Of a stretch of 28,069 nucleotides of DNA, positions 15,460 to 23,194 are shown piece by piece. Each line of letters opens with the position of its first letter. The first letter of the stretch is position 1. The notes beneath the pieces were generated by a model. It ran no database searches. It was not told the DNA's origin and was given only the letters and a program-made list of their open reading frames with translations. The position numbers and the translations under genes are program-made. The DNA is taken from contig JAWWCA010000015.1 of NCBI GenBank assembly GCA_033720695.1, forward strand, positions 1 through 28,069, read 5' to 3'. Source of the stretch: DATGQT01 sp033720695. GTDB lineage: Bacteria; Bacteroidota; Rhodothermia; Rhodothermales; Rubricoccaceae.

Positions 15460-15490
15460 CGCGCCCCGCCGACCCTGCCGGCGGGGCGCG
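15460..15490. terminator. Strong 12-bp hairpin between convergent genes
   Basis: CGCGCCCCGCCG (15460-15471) and CGGCGGGGCGCG (15479-15490) pair perfectly around a 7-nt loop. It lies 17 nt after the kbp stop and 7 nt after the end of the convergent minus-strand gene. By position it is a bidirectional terminator. There is no T-tract on either side, so it may work together with a factor such as Rho. Confidence 0.65.
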
Positions 15491-15496
15491 GTCAGG

Positions 15497-15928
15497 TTAG
15501 AGGGACCGATGGAGGAGCCAGAGCACCAGGGCCGCCCGCCCCGTCCAGGCCACCGTACGGATCCAGTTCGTCCCGACGAGCCGCGAATGGGCGTCGGGGT
15601 CGAAGCCGCCGGAGAGCGCTCCGTGGAGGGGGACCTGCAGGACCGCCGTCGAGAGCCAGACGACGCCGACCAGGGCGAGGCCCGCCCACGCGGCCCAGGA
15701 CGGCCACGCGTCGGGCCGGTCGAAGACGAACCACAGGGCCGTCCCCAGCTCCACCAGCATCGCAGGCAGGACGATCCAGGTGATCCGGAGGCGGTGCTGC
15801 TCGGCGTAGTCCGAGAACCCGTCGGCGCCCACGCCGCTGAACAGTGGGTAGTGGACGAGCTGGATGGTCCAGATCACCCCGAACATCGTCAGGGTGGCGA
15901 GGAGGTGGGCGAGGACGAGCGCCTTCAT
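15497..15928 (-). CDS. Four-helix integral membrane protein of unknown function
   Basis: 143 residues. Four hydrophobic segments can be seen: LVLAHLLATLTMFGVIWTIQ, WIVLPAMLVELGTALWFVF, WAAWAGLALVGVVWLSTAVL and the C-terminal IRTVAWTGRAALVLWLL. Polar residues sit in WTIQLVHYPLF, FSDYAEQHRLRI and LQVPLHGAL; such paired His/Tyr motifs recur in an uncharacterised family found beside flavin and SDR enzymes (from memory, not searched). Its ATG overlaps the TGA of the FAD oxidoreductase gene by four bases (ATGA), so the two are translationally coupled and probably act together. Confidence 0.8.
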   Translation of the reverse strand: MKALVLAHLLATLTMFGVIWTIQLVHYPLFSGVGADGFSDYAEQHRLRITWIVLPAMLVELGTALWFVFDRPDAWPSWAAWAGLALVGVVWLSTAVLQVPLHGALSGGFDPDAHSRLVGTNWIRTVAWTGRAALVLWLLHRSL

Positions 15929-17175
15929 GCGCCGAGGTCGTCCAGGACGGCGTCGGCCGCGTGCCGGCCCGCGACGAGCGCGCCGTTGATCGAGGGGTCG
16001 CGGCGCCAGTCGCCCGTGACGTAGAGGCCGTCGTGGAGACGGTACGTCCGCTCCGGCGGGTCGAGCCGCACGAGATCGGGGAGGGCGTGGATCACGCGGT
16101 AGAGGCGGAGGAACCGCCACCCATCGACGGCGCTGCCGAACCACCGCCGCATCTGAGCCCGCGCCTCGGCCTCTAGCTCGTCGTCGGAGCGCTGGGGGTT
16201 GCCGACCACGGCGGCCGACAGGAGGGCTTGGCCCTCCGGGGCGTACGTCGGCGCCGCGTTCGAGAGGACGGTGAGGCTGTTGACCGGCCCCTCGCCCTCC
16301 CCGTCGAGCACGAGGAGCGGGCGCTCCACCGGGGGGGCGTCGGCTGCCCAGTAGAGCGTCGTGCTGGCCCGGGAGCCGGGCGAGTCGAGGCCGTCGAGGA
16401 GATAGGCCGCCTCGGCCCCGTCGGTCGCCACGACGATGGCGCGGCCCTCAACGCGTTCGCCCCCCTCCAGCGTGAGGACGCCGGGTGCGATCGAAGCTGC
16501 GCGAGCATGGAGGCGGACGGTATCGGCTGGCAGGGTCGAGGCCATCTGCTCCGGGAGGGCCTGCATGCCCTGGGCGGGCAGGGCCGTCCGGCCGTCGGCG
16601 AACATGCGGAACAGGAACTCGAAGGCGCGGCTGCTGGACCGTTCGAGGTCGCGGTCGAGGAGGATCCCCCCGAAGAAGGGGCGGAAGAACGGCTCCACGA
16701 TCGCGTCGGAGAACCCGTACCGCTCGTAGAGCGCCGCTGCCACAGAGACCTCCGGCCGCCGCCATAGCCGCTCGGGCGGCCCACCGAGGACCGCCGCTCG
16801 CAGCTTGAGCACCCGCAGCTTGTCGGCGATCGTCCCGACGTCGGCGAGGAGGGTTCGGGGGAGGTCGAGGGGGTGGCGGAGCGGATCGGTGACCCTCGCG
16901 AACCCGCCCCGCCGGTACACGAGGGCGCCCGCGTCGAAGGGCCGGAGGTCAAGGTCGTCGTAGTCGAGCTGCCGCTGCGCCTCGGGGTACGCCGTGAGGA
17001 AGACCTGGAAGCCGCGGTCGAGCAGGAAGCCGTTCACCCGGTCGGTGCGGACCCGCCCGCCCACGGCGTCGGACGCCTCGAAGAGGCGGACGGACAGGCC
17101 GCGGTCGGTGAGACGGCGGGCGCAGGAGAGCCCCGAGAGGCCGCCCCCCACGACGAGGGCGTCGTAGCGCGCCAT
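15925..17175 (-). CDS. FAD-dependent amine oxidase / phytoene-desaturase-like oxidoreductase
   Basis: 416 residues. The N-terminal dinucleotide motif VVGGGLSGLSCARRLTDRG is followed by EASDAVGGRVRTD, the flavin-containing amine oxidase signature. Then come GFLLDRGFQVFLTAYPEA, EPFFRPFFGGILLDRDLE, a central VATDGAEAAYLL and the C-terminal FAD-contact region LYVTGDWRRDPSINGALVAGRHAA. The family includes protoporphyrinogen and carotenoid oxidases and amine oxidases; the substrate here is unknown. There is no signal peptide. It starts 4 nt after the upstream gene and overlaps the downstream membrane protein by 4 nt, so it sits in the middle of an operon. Confidence 0.9.
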   Translation of the reverse strand: MARYDALVVGGGLSGLSCARRLTDRGLSVRLFEASDAVGGRVRTDRVNGFLLDRGFQVFLTAYPEAQRQLDYDDLDLRPFDAGALVYRRGGFARVTDPLRHPLDLPRTLLADVGTIADKLRVLKLRAAVLGGPPERLWRRPEVSVAAALYERYGFSDAIVEPFFRPFFGGILLDRDLERSSSRAFEFLFRMFADGRTALPAQGMQALPEQMASTLPADTVRLHARAASIAPGVLTLEGGERVEGRAIVVATDGAEAAYLLDGLDSPGSRASTTLYWAADAPPVERPLLVLDGEGEGPVNSLTVLSNAAPTYAPEGQALLSAAVVGNPQRSDDELEAEARAQMRRWFGSAVDGWRFLRLYRVIHALPDLVRLDPPERTYRLHDGLYVTGDWRRDPSINGALVAGRHAADAVLDDLGA

Positions 17176-17179
17176 GAGG

Positions 17180-17797
17180 TCAGGGGCGGGGAGCGGACGG
17201 GGAGAGGGTCGCCGTGGCGACGGGGTCGCCGCCCCCGGCCGGGACGAACGAGACCTCGATGGCGTCGTCGGCGAGGAACGGCGCGGCCTCGGCGAGGCGC
17301 CCCTCCGCCGCGAGCGCTCGGGCCCGCGCGACGTCGATGCAAAGCCGCCCGAGGGCCTGGCGGACGATGAGCGTGCCGCGCCGGGTCAGGGGGAGGTCCT
17401 CGTCACGCTGGTCGGGGTCGGCCCGGAGGTCGAGGCGGATGCGCGCCGTGTAGCCGTCCCCCTCGGGGTAGAGCGAGAAGCCCCCGATCCGCTCAGCCGG
17501 GGCCTCGGGGGACGGGGTGAGCACGTAGAGTGCGCGGAGGGTGTCGCCGTCGGCCGAGAGGCCGAGCTCGGCGAGCCGCACCCGACGTGCGCCCGTCTCC
17601 CCGGCGATCGGAGCGCCGAGGAGGGCGTAGGGCTCCGCGGGGAAACTGCCCGTCTCTGCGTGGAGGAGGGCGGCCGTCGCCGCGAGCACGGCGGGGGGCT
17701 GGAGGTGGGGGAGCAGGTCGCTCGCAGCGGCCTCGGCGTCCTGAGCCTGGACGGGCAGGGCCGTCAGGATGAGGGCCGAGAGGAGGAGGCGTCGCAT
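17180..17797 (-). CDS. Secreted protein of unknown function
   Basis: 205 residues with signal peptide MRRLLLSALILTALPVQAQ, likely cleaved near AQ. The mature part starts DAEAAASDLLPHLQPP and then AVLAATAALLHAETGSFPA, a helix followed by a T-G-S-F-P turn, faintly like periplasmic halves of pilin-like proteins. Beta-rich segments follow (GGFSLYPEGDGYTARIRLDL) and an Arg/Ala-rich helix. No catalytic motif was recognised, and the pilin resemblance is too weak to name it. The ATG at 17797 follows CCCCTGCTCCCC. It lies between the epimerase and the FAD oxidoreductase with gaps of 38 and 4 nt, so cotranscription is likely. Confidence 0.78.
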   Translation of the reverse strand: MRRLLLSALILTALPVQAQDAEAAASDLLPHLQPPAVLAATAALLHAETGSFPAEPYALLGAPIAGETGARRVRLAELGLSADGDTLRALYVLTPSPEAPAERIGGFSLYPEGDGYTARIRLDLRADPDQRDEDLPLTRRGTLIVRQALGRLCIDVARARALAAEGRLAEAAPFLADDAIEVSFVPAGGGDPVATATLSPSAPRP

Positions 17798-17835
17798 GGG
17801 GGAGCAGGGGGTGGCGGGGCGAGCGGGGCGCGTCG

Positions 17836-19236
17836 TCAATCCACCGACGTGCGGCCGAGGAGGTGGCGGAGGGCGTCGTCCAGCGAGGGATACGCGAAGG
17901 TAAAGCCGGAGTCGAGCAGGCGCTGCGGCAGGACCCGCAGGCTCGTCAGGGCGGCCTCGCGCGCCATCTCGCCCGCGGCGAGGGTCAGGAGCGACGGGGG
18001 GGCAGGCAGGGCGGCGGGCCGACGGAGGACGGTTCCGAGCGCCTCCGCGAAGCGCTTCCCTGTGACGGGGACCGGTGCCGTGAGGTTCACCGGCCCCTCG
18101 ATCTCATGGCGCAGGAGGTGGAGGATGGCGTACAGGACGTCGTCCAGGGCGATCCATGGGACGAAGCGGTGCCCCCGGCCGACGTACCCCCCCAGCCCGA
18201 CCGAGAAGAGGGGAAGCAGCTTCGCGAGCGCCCCGCCGGCGGGGCTGAGGACCGCCCCGATGCGGAGATGGACCGTCCGGACGCCCGCCCCCTGGGCCTC
18301 CGTCGTGGCCGCTTCCCAGGCCTGCGTGAGCTCCGGAAGGAACCCCTTTCCTGGGGCGTCGGATTCGGTGAGCCGCTCGTAGCCGCGGTCGCCGTAGTAG
18401 TGAGCGCCCGAGGCGGAGAGGAGCACGCCCGGGCGTGGAGACAGCCGGGCGAGGGCGCGAGCGAGAATCTTCGTCCCCTTCGTCCGGCTCTCCCAGATCC
18501 GCCGCTTCTTGGCGTTGGTCCAGCGCGGCCCGTAGACCGGCTCGCCGGCGAGGTGGACGACGGCGTCCGGCGCGGCGTCGGCCAGGGCCCGCTCATCGAT
18601 CTCGCCGTCGTCGACGCTCCAATACACGGCCCGTTCGGCGTCGCTACGGTGCAGGGCCTCGGCGACCTCGCGGGAGCGGACGAGCCGGACGACCCGGTGG
18701 CCCCCCGTGAGCAGAAACGCCGCGAGCGCCTCCCCGATCATCCCCGACGAGCCGGAGATCGCGATCGTGAGCGGCGGGAGCGCCGCCGCCTCGTGACGCT
18801 CGATGTCCTCCTTCGTCACGCGGTGCCGGTACCCGAAGAGCCGGTCCAGCTCCCGACGGGCGAGCGGTCGGAACGGAGCGCTGAGCGGCTGGAGAGGCAG
18901 ACGATAGGTGACGTCGTCCTCGAGGATCGACCGCTCCTCGTCGAGGGGGAGGAACCGGTGGAGGTGCCGCCACGCTGCGAACGGTCCCTCGACCTGGGTG
19001 TCGGAGAACGAGCGCCCCTCGACCCGTGGCCCGTGCTCGGCGACCCAGCGGACCGACGCCGGCCCCGCGTGGAGCCGGATGATGGCCCGGTCCCCCTCCT
19101 CGATCCCCTCGTGCTGCTCCACGCGGACATCCTGCCAGGGCGGGGTCAACCGCCCGAACGCTCCGGGGCGGGCATGCCACTGGTCGAGCGCGGACGCGGG
19201 GGCGGCGATGGTCGTGCGTCGGACGAAGTGGGCCAA
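17836..19236 (-). CDS. SRPBCC domain fused to TIGR01777-family epimerase (YfcH-like SDR)
   Basis: 466 residues. Residues 1 to about 150 form an SRPBCC (START-like) domain, beginning FVRRTTIAAPASALDQWHAR and ending near HRVTKEDIERHE. From about 157 comes an extended short-chain dehydrogenase-like domain with the NAD(P) loop GSSGMIG (162-168), VVHLAGEPVYGPRW, SRTKGTKIL, SASGAHYYGDRG and the C-terminal GPVNLTAPVPVTGKRFAEALG typical of TIGR01777. The fusion is known in several bacteria; its substrate is not established. The only plausible start is TTG at 19236, after CTACGTCCC. It is followed by the secreted protein and FAD oxidoreductase genes in the same direction. Confidence 0.92.
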   Translation of the reverse strand: MAHFVRRTTIAAPASALDQWHARPGAFGRLTPPWQDVRVEQHEGIEEGDRAIIRLHAGPASVRWVAEHGPRVEGRSFSDTQVEGPFAAWRHLHRFLPLDEERSILEDDVTYRLPLQPLSAPFRPLARRELDRLFGYRHRVTKEDIERHEAAALPPLTIAISGSSGMIGEALAAFLLTGGHRVVRLVRSREVAEALHRSDAERAVYWSVDDGEIDERALADAAPDAVVHLAGEPVYGPRWTNAKKRRIWESRTKGTKILARALARLSPRPGVLLSASGAHYYGDRGYERLTESDAPGKGFLPELTQAWEAATTEAQGAGVRTVHLRIGAVLSPAGGALAKLLPLFSVGLGGYVGRGHRFVPWIALDDVLYAILHLLRHEIEGPVNLTAPVPVTGKRFAEALGTVLRRPAALPAPPSLLTLAAGEMAREAALTSLRVLPQRLLDSGFTFAYPSLDDALRHLLGRTSVD

Positions 19237-19275
19237 GGGACGTAGGAAGCGGCGGAGAGGCGGCGTGGGTCGCAG

Positions 19276-19818
19276 CTACTCGGCGTCGTCTGGAGGCGTG
19301 AGCACCTCCGAGACGATGTGGACCACGCCGTTCGAGACGTTAACGTCCGGCGTGATCACCTCCACCGCGCGGCCCTGTGCATCCCGGACGACGACGCCCG
19401 AGGGGGTCGCGTCGAACGTCAGCTCTGCCCCCGCGACCGTGCGGACCTCGATGGGAAGAGGGACGTCGGTCCCGATCCGGCCGGGGACGACGTGATACTG
19501 AAGAAGCCGCTCCAGGCGAGGCCGATTGGAGCCGAGGGTGAGGCTGTCGAGGCTGGACTGTGGCAGGGCCTCGAACGCCTCGTTGGTCGGAGCGAACAGG
19601 GTATAGGGGCCCTCCCCGCGGAGGAGGGGAACCAGGCCGGCCGTGTCTGCGAGCGCGATCAGCGTCGTCAGCCCGGCGTCGGAGGCGGCGGCCACCAGGT
19701 CGTCGGGCGCGACCGGAACGCCTGGCTGGACGGTGCCGGAGGGCTCCGTGGGGGGAGCGTCTTCTCCGCAGGCGAGCAGGGAGAGGGGGAGGAGGACGAG
19801 GAGGAGGGAGCGGCGCAT
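19276..19818 (-). CDS. Fasciclin (FAS1) domain lipoprotein
   Basis: 180 residues. The signal MRRSLLLVLLPLSLLAC has a lipobox with Cys17, followed by an acidic/Pro linker. One FAS1 domain covers about residues 40-175: LTTLIALADTAGLVPLL, the conserved G-P-Y-T-L-F-A-P-T-N-E-A-F motif, RLERLLQYHVVPGRI, and the closing DVNVSNGVVHIVSEVL. FAS1 domains mediate adhesion or bind matrix material; this one is probably exposed at the envelope. The ATG at 19818 follows CCGACCCCGTCC. An ATCCTTTGC stretch on the minus strand about 50 nt upstream could be a promoter. It lies 39 nt before the epimerase gene. Confidence 0.93.
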   Translation of the reverse strand: MRRSLLLVLLPLSLLACGEDAPPTEPSGTVQPGVPVAPDDLVAAASDAGLTTLIALADTAGLVPLLRGEGPYTLFAPTNEAFEALPQSSLDSLTLGSNRPRLERLLQYHVVPGRIGTDVPLPIEVRTVAGAELTFDATPSGVVVRDAQGRAVEVITPDVNVSNGVVHIVSEVLTPPDDAE

Positions 19819-19907
19819 GGACGGGGTCGGCTGGAGGATCAACCGTGGGCGAGGAGCGCCGATGGAAGCAAAGGATGGGCGCGTGGGTTCCGCAAGGAGC
19901 CCGCCAT

Positions 19908-20519
19908 TCAAGACGAAGGGGTGCCACCGTCCAGAAGGTCGGGGAAGTGGTCCCGGAGGAGCCGGTACAGCCGATGGAGCGGGAGGCCAACGACGTTGTA
20001 GTAGTCGCCTCGGATGTGGGCGACGAAGAGAGCGCCGTGGTCGTCCTGGATGCCATAGGCGCCGGCCTTGTCGAGCGGGGACCCCGAGGCGACGTAGCGC
20101 TCGATCTCGCGATCTGAGAGGGGGGCAAAGGTGACGTCGGTCGCCTCGTGTGCGGTGAGGCTTCGCTCCGTGGCGGGGTGGACGAGCGCGAGCCCGGTGT
20201 ACACCGTATGGGTGACGCCGCTCAGCTTCCCCAGCATGTAGCGCGCCTCGTCCGCGTCGCTCGGCTTCCCCAGCACCTCGTCGGCGAGCACCACGACGGT
20301 GTCGGCGCCGAGGGTGAGCGCCTCAGGGGCGGAGCGGGCGACCTCCTCCGCCTTCTCCTGGGCGAGGCGTTCGACGGCGTCGCCCGGTGCGCAGTCCTGG
20401 GGCCACACCTCGTCTGAGGAGGCGGGGCGGACGTCGAAGGTCAAGCCGAGGCGCTCGAGGAGCGCGCGGCGGCGGGGGGACCGGGAGGCGAGGACGAGCG
20501 GGACCTGGAGCCGGAGCAC
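19908..20519 (-). CDS. maf: Maf-family nucleotide pyrophosphatase
   Basis: 203 residues from the GTG at 20519. LVLASRSPRRRALL at the N-terminus, then ASSDEVWP, TLGADTVVVLADEVLGKP, MLGKLSGVTHTVYTGLAL and DKAGAYGIQDDHGALFV are the Maf/YhdE motifs, with the metal and nucleotide residues in place. The family hydrolyses non-canonical or pyrimidine nucleoside triphosphates such as dTTP and UTP to monophosphates. An alternative GTG at 20549, only 3 nt after the lnt-like stop, would add ten residues (MRGRLPPPSP) and fit the tight coupling seen elsewhere here. It is cotranscribed with the lnt-like gene. Confidence 0.93.
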   Translation of the reverse strand: MLRLQVPLVLASRSPRRRALLERLGLTFDVRPASSDEVWPQDCAPGDAVERLAQEKAEEVARSAPEALTLGADTVVVLADEVLGKPSDADEARYMLGKLSGVTHTVYTGLALVHPATERSLTAHEATDVTFAPLSDREIERYVASGSPLDKAGAYGIQDDHGALFVAHIRGDYYNVVGLPLHRLYRLLRDHFPDLLDGGTPSS

Positions 20520-20552
20520 GGGCGAGGGGGGCGGGAGTCGCCCCCGCACGCC

Positions 20553-22160
20553 TCACGATGGCTCCGGGTTCGCCGTGGCTCTCTTCGGCTTGCGGAGAAG
20601 CCCAAGCAGCAGCGTCGTCAGGAGGAACCACCCGCTCCCGAACATGGCGAAGCGGCCGGGCCAATCCCCGAGTCGGGTGTAGACGGTCACGCCGGATTGC
20701 AGCGGCACCATGCGCACCGCGACGTCCTCCTCCATCCACTCCGCGAGGGGGACGACGACGCCGTCGGGGTGGACGAGCGCCGAGGTGCCGCTCGCGTTGG
20801 CCATGACCACGGCCCGACGGGTCTCGATGGCCCGGAGCCGCGTCATCGCGAGGTGCTGCCGGGCCGCGTGGGCGCTGCGCCACCACCCCCCGTCGGAGAG
20901 CGCGATGACGAGGTCGGCCCCGTCGCGGACGAACTGTCGCACGTGGTCCCCTCGCAAGGACTCGAACCCGATCACCGTCCCGATCCGGTAGCCCTCGCCG
21001 TCGAACACCACCGGGGTCCCTCCCTGGGCGAACTGCCGGGAGGTCGTCGGCAGCGTCATCGGTTCCAGTGCCGGGCTTCGTCCGAAGAACGGGAGCTGCT
21101 CCACGAGGGGCGTGAGGTGGACCTTGGTGTACTCCTGGACCGGGCGGCCACGCTGCAGGTAGACGGCGGCGTTGCGGAGGGGGGCACCCGGAGAAGGCTG
21201 CACGAGGGCGCCCGTGAGGAGAGCCGATTGGCGGTCGCTGCTCCAGAGCGCGAGGCGCCGGTAGAGGCGCTCCTGCGCGCTTGCATCGGGGGAGGGCGGG
21301 AGCGCGGCCTCGGGCCACACGAGGAGCCGCGGCGCCGGCCGTGCCGAGACGGAGCGGACGACCGGGGGGCTGTGATCAGCGCGGTCGCCTCGGTCCGAGA
21401 GCTCTGCGAGCCGCTCCACCCGCTGCCAGTCTGTGGCGTCCCCCCACCGCGCGGGGGGTTCCGCGGGCTGGACCACCGAGACGTGGAGTTCGTCCTCGGA
21501 GGGGGGGAGCTGAGCCCGCCGCTCTTCGCCGTACACCGCGATGCCCGAGAGGAATGCGGCGGCTAGCAGGACGAGGAGGGTCCGCCCCCCCGGCATCAGG
21601 CCCGGCCGCCTGGCTGTCCGGACGAAGACGTACCCGAAGACGTTCACCACCAGGACGAAGAGCGACAGGAGCCCGACGCCGCCCAAGTCGGCGATCTGGT
21701 TGAGGGCGAGGGCACTGGCCTGGGTGTGGCCGAGGAGCAGCCATGGGAGGCCGCCCGGGAGGTGGGAAACGAGGAACTCCACCGTCAGCACGTTGAGCAC
21801 GAGCGCGACGACGCCGATGAGCAGGCCGTGGCGGGCCCGTGCGAGGGAGGCGAGCCCGAAGGCCGCGGCGTGGGGGAGCGGGAGCAGGAGCAGGCCAAGG
21901 CCCGCGAAGAGTGCCGCTTCCATGCCCTCGTGGAAGAGCATCCAGAACCCCGAGCCAACGGCCATGAAGAGGAAGGCGACATACGCCTCTCGGAACAGGG
22001 TCCACCCATTCCTCAGTCGCTCCAGCCGCACCATCAGCGGGACGAGAGCGATCCAGGCGAGGGGGAACACCCCCAGCGGGGGCATGCTCAGGGCGAGGAG
22101 GGCGCCGGCCCCCATCGCGCGAGTCGGGGTGTTGAGACGTTGGAGGAGGGGGGTCGGCAT
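20553..22160 (-). CDS. lnt: Apolipoprotein N-acyltransferase homologue lacking the catalytic cysteine
   Basis: 535 residues. Several N-terminal membrane helices (e.g. MGAGALLALSMPPLGVFPLA, LLIGVVALVLNVLTVEFLVS) precede a nitrilase-like periplasmic domain and a last helix near the C-terminus. The Lnt family transfers an acyl chain from phospholipid to the N-terminal cysteine of lipoproteins through an enzyme thioester. Of the catalytic set, Glu284 (VWPEAALP), Lys346 (YTKVHL), Glu354 and Glu400 are present, but the nucleophile is Gly398 (VIGFES instead of ICYE). Spacing from Lys to this position is 52, exactly as K335 to C387 in Escherichia coli Lnt, so the alignment is firm. It may be inactive or use other chemistry, or the base calls may be wrong. 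The ATG at 22160 follows CCGCCGCCC. Confidence 0.88.
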   Translation of the reverse strand: MPTPLLQRLNTPTRAMGAGALLALSMPPLGVFPLAWIALVPLMVRLERLRNGWTLFREAYVAFLFMAVGSGFWMLFHEGMEAALFAGLGLLLLPLPHAAAFGLASLARARHGLLIGVVALVLNVLTVEFLVSHLPGGLPWLLLGHTQASALALNQIADLGGVGLLSLFVLVVNVFGYVFVRTARRPGLMPGGRTLLVLLAAAFLSGIAVYGEERRAQLPPSEDELHVSVVQPAEPPARWGDATDWQRVERLAELSDRGDRADHSPPVVRSVSARPAPRLLVWPEAALPPSPDASAQERLYRRLALWSSDRQSALLTGALVQPSPGAPLRNAAVYLQRGRPVQEYTKVHLTPLVEQLPFFGRSPALEPMTLPTTSRQFAQGGTPVVFDGEGYRIGTVIGFESLRGDHVRQFVRDGADLVIALSDGGWWRSAHAARQHLAMTRLRAIETRRAVVMANASGTSALVHPDGVVVPLAEWMEEDVAVRMVPLQSGVTVYTRLGDWPGRFAMFGSGWFLLTTLLLGLLRKPKRATANPEPS

Positions 22161-22206
22161 GGGCGGCGGCGGTCCGGGCCCTCGGGATATCGGCCGCTCG
22201 GGGGCT

Positions 22207-22217
22207 CCGCTATAGCG
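22207..22217. promoter_or_regulatory. Palindrome and candidate -7 element for the lnt-like gene
   Basis: CGCTATAGCG (22208-22217) is a perfect 10-bp palindrome. Read on the minus strand it contains TATAGCGG (22214-22207), ending 46 nt before the ATG at 22160. It may be a promoter core, an operator, or both. Confidence 0.35.
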
Positions 22218-22276
22218 CAGACTGGACGGAGGAGGGGGGCGCTCGGTCGGGATGTGACGGGACCCTCGCTCTGTGC

Positions 22277-22284
22277 TATTTTCG
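22277..22284 (+). promoter_or_regulatory. Candidate -7 element of the ParA-type gene
   Basis: TATTTTCG ends 38 nt before the ATG at 22323 in a divergent region that is otherwise GC-rich. It nearly equals TATATTCG at 12924-12931 and resembles the Bacteroidota -7 consensus TAnnTTTG. Confidence 0.5.
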
Positions 22285-22322
22285 GCGCCGTCCTGCAGGG
22301 GCAGGACCACCGATCGCTGCCT

Positions 22323-23165
22323 ATGCCCGTCGTCACCGTCTGCAACCACAAAGGCGGCACGGGGAAGACCACCACGGTCATCCACCTCGCCGCCGCCGCC
22401 GGCCTCGCCGGCCTCCGCGTCCTCACGATCGACCTCGACCCGCAGGCGTTCCTCACGCGCATGCTCGGCGTGTCGGAGCCCAAGCCGGAGCACGCGTCCC
22501 TCGCGCTGCTCGACCCCCAGGGGGACCTCCGCGCGCTCCCGACCCACAGCCTCAGTGGGTTCGAGCTCCTGCCGGCCTCCGGCGCCATGAACAAGGCGCA
22601 GCGCGCCCTCACGAAGCCGACCGACGTGTTTTGGCTCAAGGAGACGCTCGCGCAGGGGCACGACTACGACCTCGTGCTGCTCGACACCGCCGCGGCGCTC
22701 TCCGTCTTCACGATGAACGCCCTCGTGGCGAGCGAGCACGTCCTCATCCCCGTCACCCCGGAGTACCAGCCCGTCGTTGGGGCCGAGCAGACGTGGCAGA
22801 CGGCCCGGCTCGTCCGGGAGAAGCTGAACCCGGCGCTCGCCGAGCCGCGGTTCCTCCTCACGCAGGTCGACGCCCGGAAGCGGGACCACGCCTCGTACGC
22901 CCGCTACCTCTACGACACCTACGGCGACCACGTCCTCCGCAGCGTGATCCGAACGAGCGCGACGCTCGCCGAGACCACCCACGACGGCCGCACCGTCTTC
23001 GATCACGACGTCGCCTCCCGTGGGGCGCACGACTACGCCAACGCCGCCGACGAGCTGACCCGCCTGTACTTCCCCGCCTCCGAGCCCGCGTCGCTGGAGG
23101 CGGAGCCGGCCCCGCCGGTCGCCGCCTCCCCGCCGGCCTGGGGCTCGATCCCGCGCCCGACCTAG
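22323..23165 (+). CDS. ParA/Soj-type ATPase without adjacent parB
   Basis: 280 residues. The deviant Walker A KGGTGKTT lies in CNHKGGTGKTTTVIHL near the N-terminus, so it is of the short type without an N-terminal helix-turn-helix. DLDPQAFLTRMLG (Walker A') and LVLLDTAAALS (Walker B) follow, and the C-terminal region has RKRDHASYARYLYDTYGDHV. The last 30 or so residues are a Pro/Ala/Glu-rich tail. Such ATPases position chromosomes, plasmids or protein cargo. No ParB, centromere-like repeats or replication gene are seen around it, so its cargo is unknown. The frame is open upstream to 21726, but the ATG at 22323 fits the family start (MPVVTVCNHKGG). The transporter gene starts 29 nt after the stop. 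Confidence 0.92.
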   Translation: MPVVTVCNHKGGTGKTTTVIHLAAAAGLAGLRVLTIDLDPQAFLTRMLGVSEPKPEHASLALLDPQGDLRALPTHSLSGFELLPASGAMNKAQRALTKPTDVFWLKETLAQGHDYDLVLLDTAAALSVFTMNALVASEHVLIPVTPEYQPVVGAEQTWQTARLVREKLNPALAEPRFLLTQVDARKRDHASYARYLYDTYGDHVLRSVIRTSATLAETTHDGRTVFDHDVASRGAHDYANAADELTRLYFPASEPASLEAEPAPPVAASPPAWGSIPRPT

Positions 23166-23194
23166 CGCGGCGTCTCCCCGCTCCCCCTCTGTCG

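Noticed and set aside
21726..22322. Upstream extension of the ParA frame
   Set aside because: It runs antisense to the lnt-like coding region and is Glu/Arg/Gln-rich; the ParA family starts at MPVVTVCNHKGG.
22631..23194. Plus-strand frame joined to the NSS transporter as a fusion
   Set aside because: The extra part is the +1 shadow of the ParA gene, Arg/Pro/Ala-rich; the transporter begins at the ATG at 23195.
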